A DNA stretch of 40,665 nt from Dissophora ornata. Taxonomy: Eukaryota > Mortierellomycota > Mortierellomycetes > Mortierellales > Mortierellaceae. The notes beneath the pieces were generated by a model, which ran no database searches, was not told the origin of the DNA, and worked only from the letters and a program-made list of their open reading frames with translations. The DNA is taken from the NCBI GenBank assembly GCA_025201705.1, contig MU616807.1, positions 1-40,665 on the forward strand. Reading direction: 5' to 3'. A program made the position numbers and the translations under genes. Positions 1 through 10,945 of the stretch are shown piece after piece; position 1 is the stretch's first letter, and the number at the start of each line of letters is the position of its first letter.

Positions 1-55
1 CGTCAAAAAAAAAAAAAAAAGTCAACCGCCATCCTCTTCATAACCTTCGCCCTCC

Positions 56-1785
56 ATGTCCCTAGCACGATCCCATGCACGCAAGGTGAAGCCTGTACTG
101 CATGTGCAGCTCAATGCACCACCAGCAAATTCCGTTTCACCATTCCCAGCACCGACAATGAACGTAAGAATCGTAAGAATCTCAGACATGAGCCCTGTCT
201 AATCTTGGGCGGTTCAAAAAGAATGCAAACAACAGCAACAACAACAGCATTCAGCTCACCGTTTGCACCTCTTGTTGTTTGCGTGCTCCCTGCGCCAATT
301 ATAGAAGCCTCCTATTGCGGAGTATCTTGAGCGCAATCCCCGAGATCCATCACGCGAGCCCCAGTTCTCAACTACCACAGGATCAAATAAAGAGCCCCAG
401 TCGATCAGGAGAATTCCCGAGACGCCAGGAGGAACCCGAGGACCAGATCCATTAATGAACTACACCCTCCGCCCAGAGGATATGGTCACAATAAAGAAAT
501 TGGGCGAAGGCTCCGCAGGCACAGTATGCAAAGTCAAACATGTTCCCACAGGGTTTGTCATGGCGCGAAAGGTATATTTGGATGGAACTTGGTTTTTGAT
601 TGTTTAAATTGCTGTGCAAAGCAAGGAGCGGTGTCACAGAGCGAGCGAGCGAGTCCTTGAAATAGCATTTGTTTGCTCTAACACGTTCTTTTTATAGCAT
701 GTCCGGTGCGATCCCAACCCCGACTTTCAGAGACTGCTCCAGCGTGAACTAAAAACTCTGGACCGGTGTCATTCCCCTTGGATTGTAACCTTCTATGGCG
801 CCTACATGGAGGAGGATGAGCTGGCGATCTGCATGGAGTACTGCGAGGGTGGGAGCATGGAGGCCGTCTATAGGCGTGTCGCAGAGAAGGGCCAGAAAGT
901 ATCGGAAAACATCCTCGGCAAGATCAGCGAGGCTGTCCTCAACGGACTGGTCTACCTACACAGGATACACCATGTTATCCACAGAGGTATGGGTGTTTTT
1001 GCAGCATCTGCCGAATATGCTTTGTGCTGTCCTGCTTGTCTCTCATTCTAAATCTGCGCCGTAATACTATTCCGAAACTGTAGACCTGAAACCGTCGAAC
1101 ATTGTGATAACCATGGATGGCCGCATCAAACTATGTGACTTTGGCGTCAGCGGAGACTTGGTCAACTCGCTGGCCGAGACCTTTGTCGGGACAAGTTATT
1201 ACATGGCTGTACGTTTCAAACTTCGTTGCTCTGTTCTCATGTGAGACATGTCAGCTGCATTATGGCAGAAGGACGATTTCTAACGACCTCCCTTTCTATT
1301 CTTACATATCAGCCTGAGCGAATCCAAGGAGGAAAGTACGCTGTGCAATCGGATGTTTGGTCGTTGGGATTGACCCTAGTTGAGGTTGCGCAGATGAAGA
1401 ATCCTTTCCCGAAGAATTTGGCAGCATTTGAGCTTTTGCACTACATCGTCAATCAACCCGTCCCTTCTCTGCCTGAAGATGAGCCATGGTCAGGAGAATT
1501 CAGAGGCTTTTTGGACAAGTGGTAAGTCGTCTTTGGTGCATTTACATTGTCGATGCAGCTTTCATAGCTGTCGTTATATGCGTGGAGCTGATGTGGATTC
1601 GAATTTGATCCGCCCATAGTTTTATCAAGGATCTTTTGACCCGACCCACACCGGAGCAGATTATGGAGCACCCGTTCATCATCGGGTCGTCAAAACGGAC
1701 AGACGAGGAAGTTGATATGAAGTCATGGATCCAGCACGTTTGGGACTTTGAGAGTCCCACGGCTCACACACCCAATCTCATTTAG
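56..1785 (+). CDS. MAP kinase kinase (Ste7/MEK1-type)
   Basis: Dual-specificity kinase that would activate a MAP kinase by phosphorylating its Thr-x-Tyr loop in the cytosol. Six exons join in frame to 387 residues: 56-163, 305-571, 698-986, 1084-1208, 1313-1521, 1620-1785. Seen: glycine loop [13 protein letters not shown] with the ATP-binding Lys, HRDLKPSN catalytic loop, DFGVSG, activation segment [10 protein letters not shown] with Ser and Thr four residues apart, then YMAPERI and DLLTRP. The start is placed at 56, not at the ATG at 455, because the kinase exon stays open upstream of 455 back to an acceptor at 304, and the short exon 56-163 splices to it without a frame break. That exon has basic residues followed by VLHVQL, which resembles a MAPK-docking D-site. 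The FVGTS form of the loop favours a Ste7/MEK1 assignment over Pbs2; this is inference. The promoter lies outside the window. Confidence 0.9.
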
Positions 1786-1932
1786 ACGATTGACGCCACC
1801 TTTAACTTTGAATCCTTTCAAGGGTCATATATCCCATATCAAGAACTTCGCATTCAACAGCATATAGAGTCATAAAGCAATACTGTCCACCATCACCATA
1901 TATTATGTAAATGGACATGCCTAAATGGATAG

Positions 1933-2723
1933 CTACTCCTGGGCCGTGAATTCCTCGAGCATGAAGAACAGCTTGGATGCTGGTAGACCGATAACGTTCC
2001 ACGAGCAACCGTTAATGCCTTTGACAAGCAAGCATCCTGTCGTTTGGTAGCCATACGCTCCAGCCTTGTCCATGGGTTCCTTGGTCTCGACGTACGCCTC
2101 AATGAGCTCACGCGACAGATTCTGCATCCTGACTTCAGTGCCCTCGACGTCTATCAAGATTCTGGGATTGTCTGATCCATCGATGGGAGGGGCGATAAGG
2201 GTAACACCTGTGTAGACCATGTGTGTCGATCCAGACAAACTAGTCAACATTTCGATTGCATCCTGCTCAGACCGAGGCTTTTCGAGAATCTGCGAGTTAT
2301 GGGCGACGACGGTGTCGGCGCCAATGACCAGGTCGGGAGTATGGCCAGTCGCCTAAGTTCGGACGTCGAGCGATTTTGATTTAATACAATGCAAGCTCAA
2401 AAAATGAAGCTGCGGCATATAGACAACAAATGCCTGCTCGACCTGCTCTACTTCCATCGAAGAGCATAAAAGCCGTGAATTTATACCTTCAAGCGCTCAT
2501 AAACCTCAAGGGCCTTTTGGAGCGCATTCTCCTTAACGTAGTCGGAGGGATGGTTGAAAAGAGACTTGTCCAGAGTTTCTGGGAAGGTGCTTGCCAAAAC
2601 GGTGTACTTGATCCCGAGTTGCGAAAGAATGTCCTTGCGACGAGGCGAGGACGAGGCGAGGATGACTTTCTTGGCGTTAAGCGCGTTGAGCCACTTGATG
2701 TTGAGGACTTGCTGAGCAGGCAT
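1933..2723 (-). CDS. Maf/ASMTL-type nucleoside triphosphate pyrophosphatase
   Basis: Maf-family house-cleaning enzyme that hydrolyses non-canonical or modified nucleoside triphosphates to monophosphates and pyrophosphate, probably in the cytosol. Two exons, 2723-2487 and 2352-1933, separated by a 134-nt GT-AG intron, give 218 residues, the usual length for a single-domain Maf protein. Seen: ILASSSPRRKDIL at residues 21-33 (the SxxxR substrate loop), GADTVV just after the splice, EKPRSEQDA, and DKAGAYGYQ near residue 185, all Maf hallmarks. No methyltransferase-like domain follows, unlike human ASMTL. It converges on the MAPKK gene (147 nt between stops) and diverges from the P5A ATPase gene. 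The exact nucleotide preference (dTTP/UTP or m7GTP/CTP class) cannot be read with confidence. Confidence 0.92.
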
Positions 2724-3093
2724 TCTGTTGTTCTTCTCGAATGGAGGAGTGGAAAGCAGTGGAGGAACTTGAGTGCATCAAGTTTTGGATCGGCCGATCG
2801 GACTGGTCCACGTGATGTCAGAAGGTTCCTTTTGTGCAAGAGCACTCGTCTGTACCCAGTTCTTCTGAATCGTTCTTTCCCCATCTCATCCCATCCTTGT
2901 TGTAACGGGCATCACCTGGTAAACTTGAGCATTCGCTTCTCGCACTCGTTCGGGGGGCACAAAGGATGAAAGCAACAACTCCCTGCTAACCCTCTGCTTT
3001 CGCGTCCCTCATCGTGGTTGTTTCACGTCTCGCTTCTTAGCATTATCGCTTTGTGCTGCTGTCTGCACGTTTGACAAGAACTCGACCGCTGAA
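2724..3093. promoter_or_regulatory. Divergent promoter, Maf gene / P5A ATPase gene
   Basis: A 370-nt stretch between two divergently transcribed genes. It carries pyrimidine-rich runs on the + strand around 2980-3070, typical of fungal promoters and leaders. No TATA box is obvious. The longer open frame across 2430-2969 on the + strand is mostly antisense to the Maf exon. Confidence 0.5.
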
Positions 3094-6000
3094 ATGTAAG
3101 CACGTCGATCGCATTTACACCTTCAATGCGAGCTATTCCACAATGCGTTCTCCATCAGAACGCTGCACGATGACATAGTGGCCCATCATTCATTTCTAAC
3201 ATCGAGCCCCTCCTCTCCTTTGATCTGTTTTGAACACAAAACGTTCAGGGCCCCGGCCTCACTTGTCCAGACAAAGCTGGTCGCAGCCTCGTCGTTGCAC
3301 TCTCGCTTACCGCGTATCCAACACGCTTATGTCTGGCCCTTCTTTTTCCTGTATCCTGCCTGGGCGTACATCTACAACTTCCATTATGATGAGTGGATCA
3401 AGTCCGAAGAGATCACCTTTGTCACTCTCGGCCTGCTCCTCACCACCAATGCACTCCTGTTCCTGACCTGCCAATGGAGCGTATCGATCAAAGCATCTCT
3501 GACCTGCAGAAAGGTAATAGCGGTCGACCATTTTGCCCCGATGCATCTTGTGTTTCATAACGTGCACAAAAGTAGCAAAAGACTAACTGTGCGTCATGTA
3601 TTCAATGATTGATCGATACGCCGATCGTCTTCAGGAAACCGACCCTGTAAAGGCTACCATTATCCGTATTATCCCAGACAAGCACCGTGGATTGGGAGCT
3701 CTTTGTGATCTCCACCACGAGGTAGGTGCAACAGAACAAAACCGGATTGCGTGCTAAAAAAACAGGTTGGACGTGGACTTGCGTGGCCCTCCATGACTGG
3801 TCCCGATCTAATTTTTGACAACGAATTAATTTTTGAATAGGATGGAGCTATTTTCTTCTTCTTCCAGAAGAAAAAATATGTGTTTGATACCGATAAGAAG
3901 CTGTTTGTCAAGATTAGGTACCCCTCCGACCTCGGGTTGACTATGGGCGAACTCCAGAAGGCTCGCGGATTGGGTGAGGAGCAGACGAAAGCCTCGACTG
4001 CCTCCTACGGTATGAACAGATTCGACATTCCACTCCCAAAGTTCATGGAGCTTTTCAAGGAACACGCTGTCGCCCCATTCTTCATCTTCCAGATTTTTTG
4101 CGTTGCGCTCTGGTGCTTGGATGAGTACTGGTACTACTCAATCTTCACGCTGGTCATGTTGGTCATCTTCGAGTCAACGGTCGTTTGGCAGGTATGTCAT
4201 GTAGTTGCTTGCTATTGCTTGCTTTTACAAAGTGAAATATTTTGGAGTATCACACTCACAGACCACTCTTTCATCTGTAGCGCCTTCGAACTATCGGAGA
4301 ATTCCAGGCCATGTCGATCAAGCCATTCCATGTCCACGTTCGCCGTAATGACTCCTGGATTAGCATCATGTCCGACGAGCTTTTGCCTGGTGATCTTGTC
4401 TCAATTGTGCGCACTAAGGATGAATCTGGTGTTCCTTGTGATATGGTTATCGTGGATGGTTCGTGCATCGTCAACGAAGCAATGTTGTCAGGAGAGTCGA
4501 CACCATTGTTGAAGGAGGGTATCATGCTTCGTGAGGCTGACGATGTCCTGGAACTGAACGGAGCTGACAAGCTGAATGTGCTCTATGGAGGCACTAAGGT
4601 TCTCCAGGTTACTCCCCCTACGACCTCTTTGAAGGCTCCCGACGGTGGCTGTATCTGCTACGTTGTCCGCACTGGATTCGGAACTGCTCAAGGAAAGTTG
4701 GTTCGCACAATGGTGTACTCTACCGAGCGCGTTACTGCCAACAATTTGGAGGCTCTCCTCTTCATCCTGTTCCTGCTCATTTTTGCCATTTTCGCTGCCC
4801 ACTACGTCTGGGTTGTTGGATCGGAGAGTGGACGGAAGCGTGGTAAATTACTCCTGGACTGCATTCTGATTATCACCTCGGTCGTCCCTCCAGAGCTCCC
4901 CATGGAACTGTCCCTTGCCGTCAACACCTCTTTGATCGCCTTGGCTCGCTATCACATTTTTTGCGTTGAGCCTTTCCGTATCCCTTTTGCTGGAAAGGTC
5001 GACGTTTGTTGCTTTGACAAGACTGGAACCTTGACAGGAGAGGATCTTGTTGTCGAGGGTGTGTGTGGTATTGACGCCCAAGAGCCTGAAAAGCTTATCA
5101 TGCCCGATCAAGCCCCAATGTCTTCCCGCCACGTCCTGGCAACTGCCCATGCCCTTGTCCAGCTGGAGGAGGGTCTCGTCGGCGATCCCATGGAGCGCGT
5201 CACAGTCGAGGCTCTGAAATGGAAGGTCGGCAGGAACGACAATGTGTATCCCGATAACCCTTACAATAAGTCCGAGCACTTGTTGATTCGCCGCCGTTTC
5301 CAGTTTTCATCTGCTCTGAAGCGCATGTCGACTGTTTCCACGCTGTCAAGCCCCGAGTTCAGGACCACGAAGCTTTTTGTCGCTGTCAAGGGTGCCCCAG
5401 AGACCTTGAAGAACATGTACAGTCAGCTGCCTAAGCACTATGAGGAAACCTACAAGCAGTTCACTCGCCGTGGAAGCCGTGTCCTTGCTCTCGGATACAA
5501 GTACTTGCCCGATGGATTGAACGCCGATCAAATCAATGCGTTAACCCGCGACAACGTCGAAGCCCAGCTCACTTTTGCAGGATTTTTGGTGTTCCACTGC
5601 CCGCTCAAGGAGGACTCTGCCCAGGCGATCAAGATGTTGAATGAATCCTCTCACCGCTGCGTTATGATTACTGGAGACAACCCTATGACCGCCTGCCATG
5701 TCGCCCGCCAAGTCGACATTGTGAACCGTGATGTTTTGATCATGGACGTTCGTGAGGATGGACGCGGCGCTGATGATCTTGTCTGGAAGTCGATTGACGA
5801 GACCAAGATCATTGACCTCGACCCCTCCAAGCCTTTTGACCCCGTTGTCTTCCGCGACTATGATATCTGCGTTACAGGACCTGCCATGGCTCAGTATGAG
5901 AACAAGCCCACGTTTGAGGAGTTGATTCGCCACACTTGGGTCTACGCGCGTGTCTCACCTGGACAGAAGGAGACTATCTTGACAACCTTGAAGGGCTGCG

Positions 6001-7154
6001 GCTACACGACGTTGATGTGCGGAGATGGCACCAACGATGTCGGTGCTCTGAAGCAAGCCCACATTGGTGTGGCTCTGTTGGACGGAAAGCCCGAGGATAT
6101 AACCAGGATCGCCGAGTACAACCAAATGCAGCGCCTCAAGAACGTTTACGAGAACCAGATCAAGTTCACCGCTCGCTTTAACATGCAGCCTCCTCCGCCC
6201 CACGCAAAGATCGCGCATCTCTTCCCCCCCGAGGTTATCGCCGCCAAACAGCAGGCTGCCCGCGAAGCCGCAGGTATCGGTAGATTGGATGAGAACGGTC
6301 GCCCCGTCCCTACCCCTAGACCTCAGATGGATATGGATGGTATTGCCAACATGATGGAAGACATGGATGAGGAAGCACCCCCAACGATTAAGCTCGGCGA
6401 CGCTTCCGCTGCTGCTCCTTTCACCTCGAAGCTGTCAACTCCTATGTCGATTGTTAACATTATCCGCCAGGGGCGCTGCACACTCGTGGCAACCATGCAG
6501 ATGTACAAGATTCTTGCCCTGAACTGCCTGATCACTGCTTACTCGCTTAGTGTGTTGTACTTGGATGGAATCAAATTCGGTGATTTCCAGGTTACAATCA
6601 CGGGAATGCTGATGGCTGTCTGCTTCATGTGTATCTCCAAGGCTACTCCCCTCGAGGCCTTGTCGAAGGAGCGTCCTCAACCCAACATCTTCAACTTTTA
6701 CATCATCCTTTCGGTCTTGGGTCAGTTCGCTGTCCATATCTTTTCGCTGATCTACATCACTCGCGAGGCCAAGCTGATTGAGACTGATCGCACGATCGAC
6801 CTTGAGCGCACGTTCGAACCCGGTCTGTTGAACTCGGCCATCTATCTGATCTCGCTGTCTATGCAGGTTTCGACTTTTGCTATCAACTACAAGGGCCACC
6901 CCTTCCGCGAGAGCTTGAAGGAGAACACATACCTTTATCGCGGTCTGTTGGCAGTCGGTGGTGTGGCTGTCGCTGGTGCGACAGAGTTCATGCCCGAGTT
7001 CAACGAGTGGCTCCAGCTGGTGCCCTTCCCCGAGGACTTCAAGACCAAGTTGATGGGTATCATGGCCTTTGACTACTTTGTGGCGTGGGGAATTGAGATT
7101 GTGTGCAACAGGTTGTTTGGCAACTTTGCTGCCAAGGACATTGTCAGGAAATAG
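3094..7154 (+). CDS. SPF1: P5A-type P-type ATPase (ER transmembrane-helix dislocase, Spf1/ATP13A1)
   Basis: ER membrane P5A ATPase; the family extracts mislocalised or misoriented transmembrane helices from the ER membrane using ATP. Exons 3094-3095, 3249-3513, 3635-3721, 3841-4191 and 4281-7154 give 1192 residues, close to human ATP13A1 and yeast Spf1. Seen: N-terminal helices after HAYVWPFFFLYPAW, SGEST actuator loop, PPELPMELS in the substrate-binding helix (P5A signature), DKTGTLTGED with the phosphorylated Asp near residue 481, KGAPE, MITGDNPMTA and MCGDGTNDVGALK, then C-terminal membrane helices. No in-frame ATG exists in exon 2 ahead of the conserved region. The only start that fits is AT at 3094-3095 joined to G at 3249, giving MAPASLVQTK. 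The central insert after residue ~870 (PTPRPQMDMD, acidic) is typical of the family. Confidence 0.95.
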
Positions 7155-7426
7155 AACCCCGTTAGATCCATCCACATCCACTCTTTACACCCACAAAAGC
7201 AGCTTAAACACACCAATCCGTACACTTTTTTTCCCATAAAGTCTAGTTTATAATCAACTGGGTCTCCATGTGGCTTGCAGGAGGGTGACTGCATCTTGGA
7301 ACGCGTGCTTTGCTCTCGCCCGGATTTTCTACATTCGGCGTTTGATGAAACTGATCTCTCGACATTCGCCAACTCGGAAATTCCGACTTAGACCGAACAA
7401 CCGGACGTGAGAAAGCGATATACAAC

Positions 7427-8422
7427 ATGGGAAGCTCGGCCTCAAAAGCGACATCGAGTGCAAAGTCGGCAGCACGACATTTCCCTTCAGCGAACGTGAT
7501 CCAGGAGCGGGCAACGAATGCAGCTGCTTCCGCCACGACGACTTCGGGAAAGACCAGTGCCACAAGGGCTGCAGCGACGAGTTCGCCCAAACAGGACTAT
7601 TTGGAGGACCAAAAACGGCTGGAAGAGGAGTTGGCGAAATATGACGAGCAATTGAAGCAGTCCGGCAAACTTGGTATGATCCGCTTCGACATCCTTGGAG
7701 AACATCACAAAATGGGGAATATTGCGGACGGGGCATCGATCGACAACTAAATTGTTTTACAAATCTATTCCTAGACGGAGAGAGCAGACCATTGGAGGAT
7801 ACGCCCTCAGCGGCCGAGATCCAATTCTTTGGAAATTTGAAGTCCATCGGCCAGGTCAAGGTGCCGAACCCGGACCAGATCAAGCACCAGGAGGTGGGTT
7901 TCGACCTAAAAATTTCGTGTGGAAATGGTCAAAAAAAATATCTTGACTAAATCCGGTTTTCAAACGTAGGCCGAGGCTATTCTAAAACGCAAGCTCCCCG
8001 TTAAGCCGATTTCGTCGTCCAGAAACGCGCCTACCTTCGCCCAATCTTCGCCCACCTTCCCCTTGTCGTCAGCGCCTTCAACATTCGCCAATTCCACATT
8101 GAACAACTCGGGATCCAATCTCACATCCCTCAAATTGATGGAGCTGCTTCAACTCCGGAACCAAAATCCCTCGCTCTGGACCGTAGAAGAACTCTCAAAA
8201 GAGTTTGGCATGAAAAAGGATGATATTAAGGCGCTCACAAAGTACATCAACACATATGCGATTCTGCCCGGGAAAGATGCCAAGGGACGGGAATCAGGCG
8301 TTTGGTGCGAAGATTTGAGAGGCGTTGAGGTCCTAGACAAGCCCAGTTCGATCAAGGATCTGGAGGAAGAAATGTCGGGATCGAGACCAGAAGCAGAATC
8401 AGCAAAGACACGGACTAAATAG
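7427..8422 (+). CDS. NDUFAF4: NDUFAF4-like complex I assembly factor
   Basis: Probable mitochondrial complex I (NADH dehydrogenase) assembly factor. Exons 7427-7673, 7775-7893 and 7970-8422 join in frame to 272 residues. The C-terminal block, LTSLKLMELLQLRNQNP then LWTVEELSKEFGM and IKALTKYINTY, aligns by eye with the conserved C-terminus of human NDUFAF4 (L-x-L-L-N-x-H-x(3)-P-x-x-W-T-x-E-x-I then a KYF-like segment). The N-terminus MGSSASK has Gly2 and Ser6, a good N-myristoylation motif; human NDUFAF4 also begins Met-Gly. Residues 6-60 are Ala/Ser/Thr-rich low complexity, followed by a charged helix (DYLEDQKRLEEELAKYDEQ). It is longer than the human protein (about 175). A polyadenylation-like AATAAA lies at 8432. 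The family call rests on my memory of the human sequence. Confidence 0.65.
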
Positions 8423-8701
8423 ACATTGGAAAATAAACGCATTAATACCATATCGCGTAGGTGCAGTGCTTTTAGTTTCGGTGGGTATTGTCATTCATAG
8501 TAATGTTGCAACCCCAGAACGCGCGTAGTGTGAACGAACGTATTTTATTTCAGATGTAAGCTCTATGCGCCAGTCTCTGCCAAATCTCATCACCACTTAG
8601 TGGTCGTCTCCAGGCTGCAAAGGGGAAGGTGCGGACGAAGTTGCCAACAATTTTGAAGGATCTAACGCCGAGGTTAAATGTGTAGGGGAGGGAGTTGGAG
8701 C

Positions 8702-10945
8702 CTATTCTGGATGCCCTTGCTGTTGCTGCTGTTGCAAGTGTGGATCCTCACGCAGCGCTTGGACATTGAACCCAGCAAACTGCCTCAGGTATGCGCCTGT
8801 CGAGCTTAGATATGACTGTTCCTCCTGAAGGATCTCTGGAGATGCGTTGGTTCGGTGCCACTTCATTATCCCATCCAACTCGCTGAACCACCACATGTCA
8901 TCCAACACCTTGGGGCCTCTTATCAGCCCCGCTTGACCTGGAAGTTGTTGTTGCGGCTGCTGGTCAGGACTGTCCATGTATTGATGCGGGAACCACTCTC
9001 GCGTATCCATTGTAACATGTCGAATCTCGTCCTTGAGCATATCTCCCTGCAGATAGATATTTCGTTCGCGCTCGAGAGTAGCCCTGAACATCATGTCAGA
9101 GTCAATGGCCTGCTGGAGTTGCTGGGTAGTGAGGCTACTCATGGGTGGGTTTTCGATCGTGTACCAGCGAGTGACCGGGCGCGTGTCGACAAATTCTGGG
9201 ATAAGACTACGAGCGTTCCACTCGAGGAGAGGCGAAGTCTTGGCTCTGAAGAGGCTCCACGCCTTGTGCATGTAGTCAAAGAGTGCTCTATAGACCTTGT
9301 GTGTGAAAGGGTGAGGTGAATTACGTGGGAACGAGGCGAAGTCCCTGAGGTTACGGCGGCTCTGAATTGAAAGATGCAGAGTCCAGGTGAGGAGGCGCTG
9401 GTGCTCATCGTCGATCGACCGCAACTTGAGGAGGAGCTCGTAGACGTGGTCGCCCCGCTGTGGCTGCTGATCGGTGTAGAGCCACTGGAAGCAAATCGGC
9501 ATTGCTAGCGTTGAAGATTCAGAATAGTGTCAGAGATAGATCAATTGGTCGCTAATATTGGGATCGAAAAGAGCCGCCGCACTTACCGTGCATCGCCTCC
9601 ATGAGCTCCAGTCGAAATATCAGATACTGGTTCAGAGCTTTGACCTCTGTAGTGTTGCAGAGCGACAAAAAGCCAACAAGGTCTTGCATGCTAATATGAA
9701 GCCAGTGCGCGACCTGATCTGTGCGCAGATGCTGCAACACAGGAGCAGTGTCCCAGAGCTCACCTGGATCCTTCACAGGGATTGTCCAGCTATTCAGGAA
9801 CCCGCCTGGAATACGACAAGCTGCATCAAAAGGCGCAATTCGTGGCATCCAGTAAATGAGGGCCGACATAGGCGTATTGTAATGCTCCCTTGCCGCCGCG
9901 AATCCCTGATGCATTGCCGCGATCGTTTTAAGAATCCATTCGTCGAGGGGCATAGCTGGCTATAGAAGAAGAGACATGGCAGTAAGCGATGACAGTGTAA
10001 GTATATAATTTGTAAGCACTCCAGATACAGCTGAAATATCCACGTTCACCGTCGACAGCTAGTTGTCCATGCCTCTTTATATCTTGTAACAAACGTGGGG
10101 CATTCACAGGCATCATCGCTGCAACGGCCGTTGCTGCAGCCCTTCCTGATGTTCCCTGTAGAGTCGATCCATTGTTGCAAACATGGATTACACCAAAAAA
10201 TAGTCATGGGAAACCATACCTTTGCTGTGAATTGAAGAAGCTCCAGCGGATCCTGAGTGTCTCGACTGTTATCACTGTCCGAAAGGCTTTGTGGTTCGGG
10301 AAACGTAGACTCCAGCTGACGCGGGCCTCTCTGTGCCCGCGTGGTCTTCGACTTTCCTCTTTGAGTGCCGTCAGCACGTTTCTTCCTCGGTGTTGCTTTC
10401 GCTTTCACTGCCGCCCTTTTCGAGGCGGCAGCGGCAAAGGCGTTTTTGGAAGGGGATAATAACATAGCATTGGCCTTTACGGCTTTTTTAACTCGCTTAT
10501 GGGACGCGAGAGACTCGGGTTCGACTTCATACACTTGCTTCGATTCACCCTCCGAGTTAGCCTCGTTCTCGGACTCAGGCTCGGTGTCCTCCTTCGAATT
10601 ATCTGTCGCAGGGTCTTCTTTGATTTTCTCATTATTGGTCTTGCGCTTCTTTCCAGAAACAGCTGGAGGCGCCCCGAGTTTGGCCTTGGACTTCTTTGTC
10701 AGAGTTTCGGCAGCCTTGGCTGCGGCAGTTTTCCCAAATTTCGCGGCGGCACGCCCAGATCGTAGTTCAGGTGTTGCGACAGCCCTGTCCTTGGCAGTGG
10801 CGATCGCTGTTGCCTCGGCAGCTGTGAGTATCACAACGTCGTTCTCTTCTCGATCCGAGGCGGAAACTTCTTCTGACTTCAGGAATAAGTGAGCTTCAGC
10901 GCGCATTCGAATTCGCTCAGAGACACGGAGTATTGGTTCGGCCAT
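8702..10945 (-). CDS. Nuclear-looking protein of unknown function
   Basis: I do not recognise this protein. Four exons, 10945-10220, 10155-10050, 9955-9587 and 9504-8702, join in frame to 667 residues. Residues 1-242 are disordered and rich in Ala, Lys, Glu and Ser, with basic clusters (GKKRKT, TPRKKRAD, RGKSKTTR) that would serve as nuclear localisation or DNA-contact segments, broken by an acidic stretch. From about residue 278 the sequence becomes globular and Trp/Leu-rich (MPLDEWILKTIAAMH, FQWLYTDQQPQ, DDMWWFSELDG) and ends in a Gln run. Intron 2 ends with two acceptors four bases apart (ATAG then CCAG); only the second keeps frame. A nuclear role is inferred from composition alone. It could instead be read as two separate genes, but the in-frame junctions argue for one. 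Confidence 0.7.

Noticed and set aside
6435..7181. 248-codon antisense ORF inside the P5A ATPase gene
   Set aside because: Fully overlaps a strongly conserved coding exon on the other strand; no motif of its own. A shadow frame.
10365..10892. 175-codon + strand ORF with Ala/Phe-rich, membrane-like composition
   Set aside because: Antisense to the Lys/Ala-rich first exon of the unknown gene; its composition is explained by that exon.
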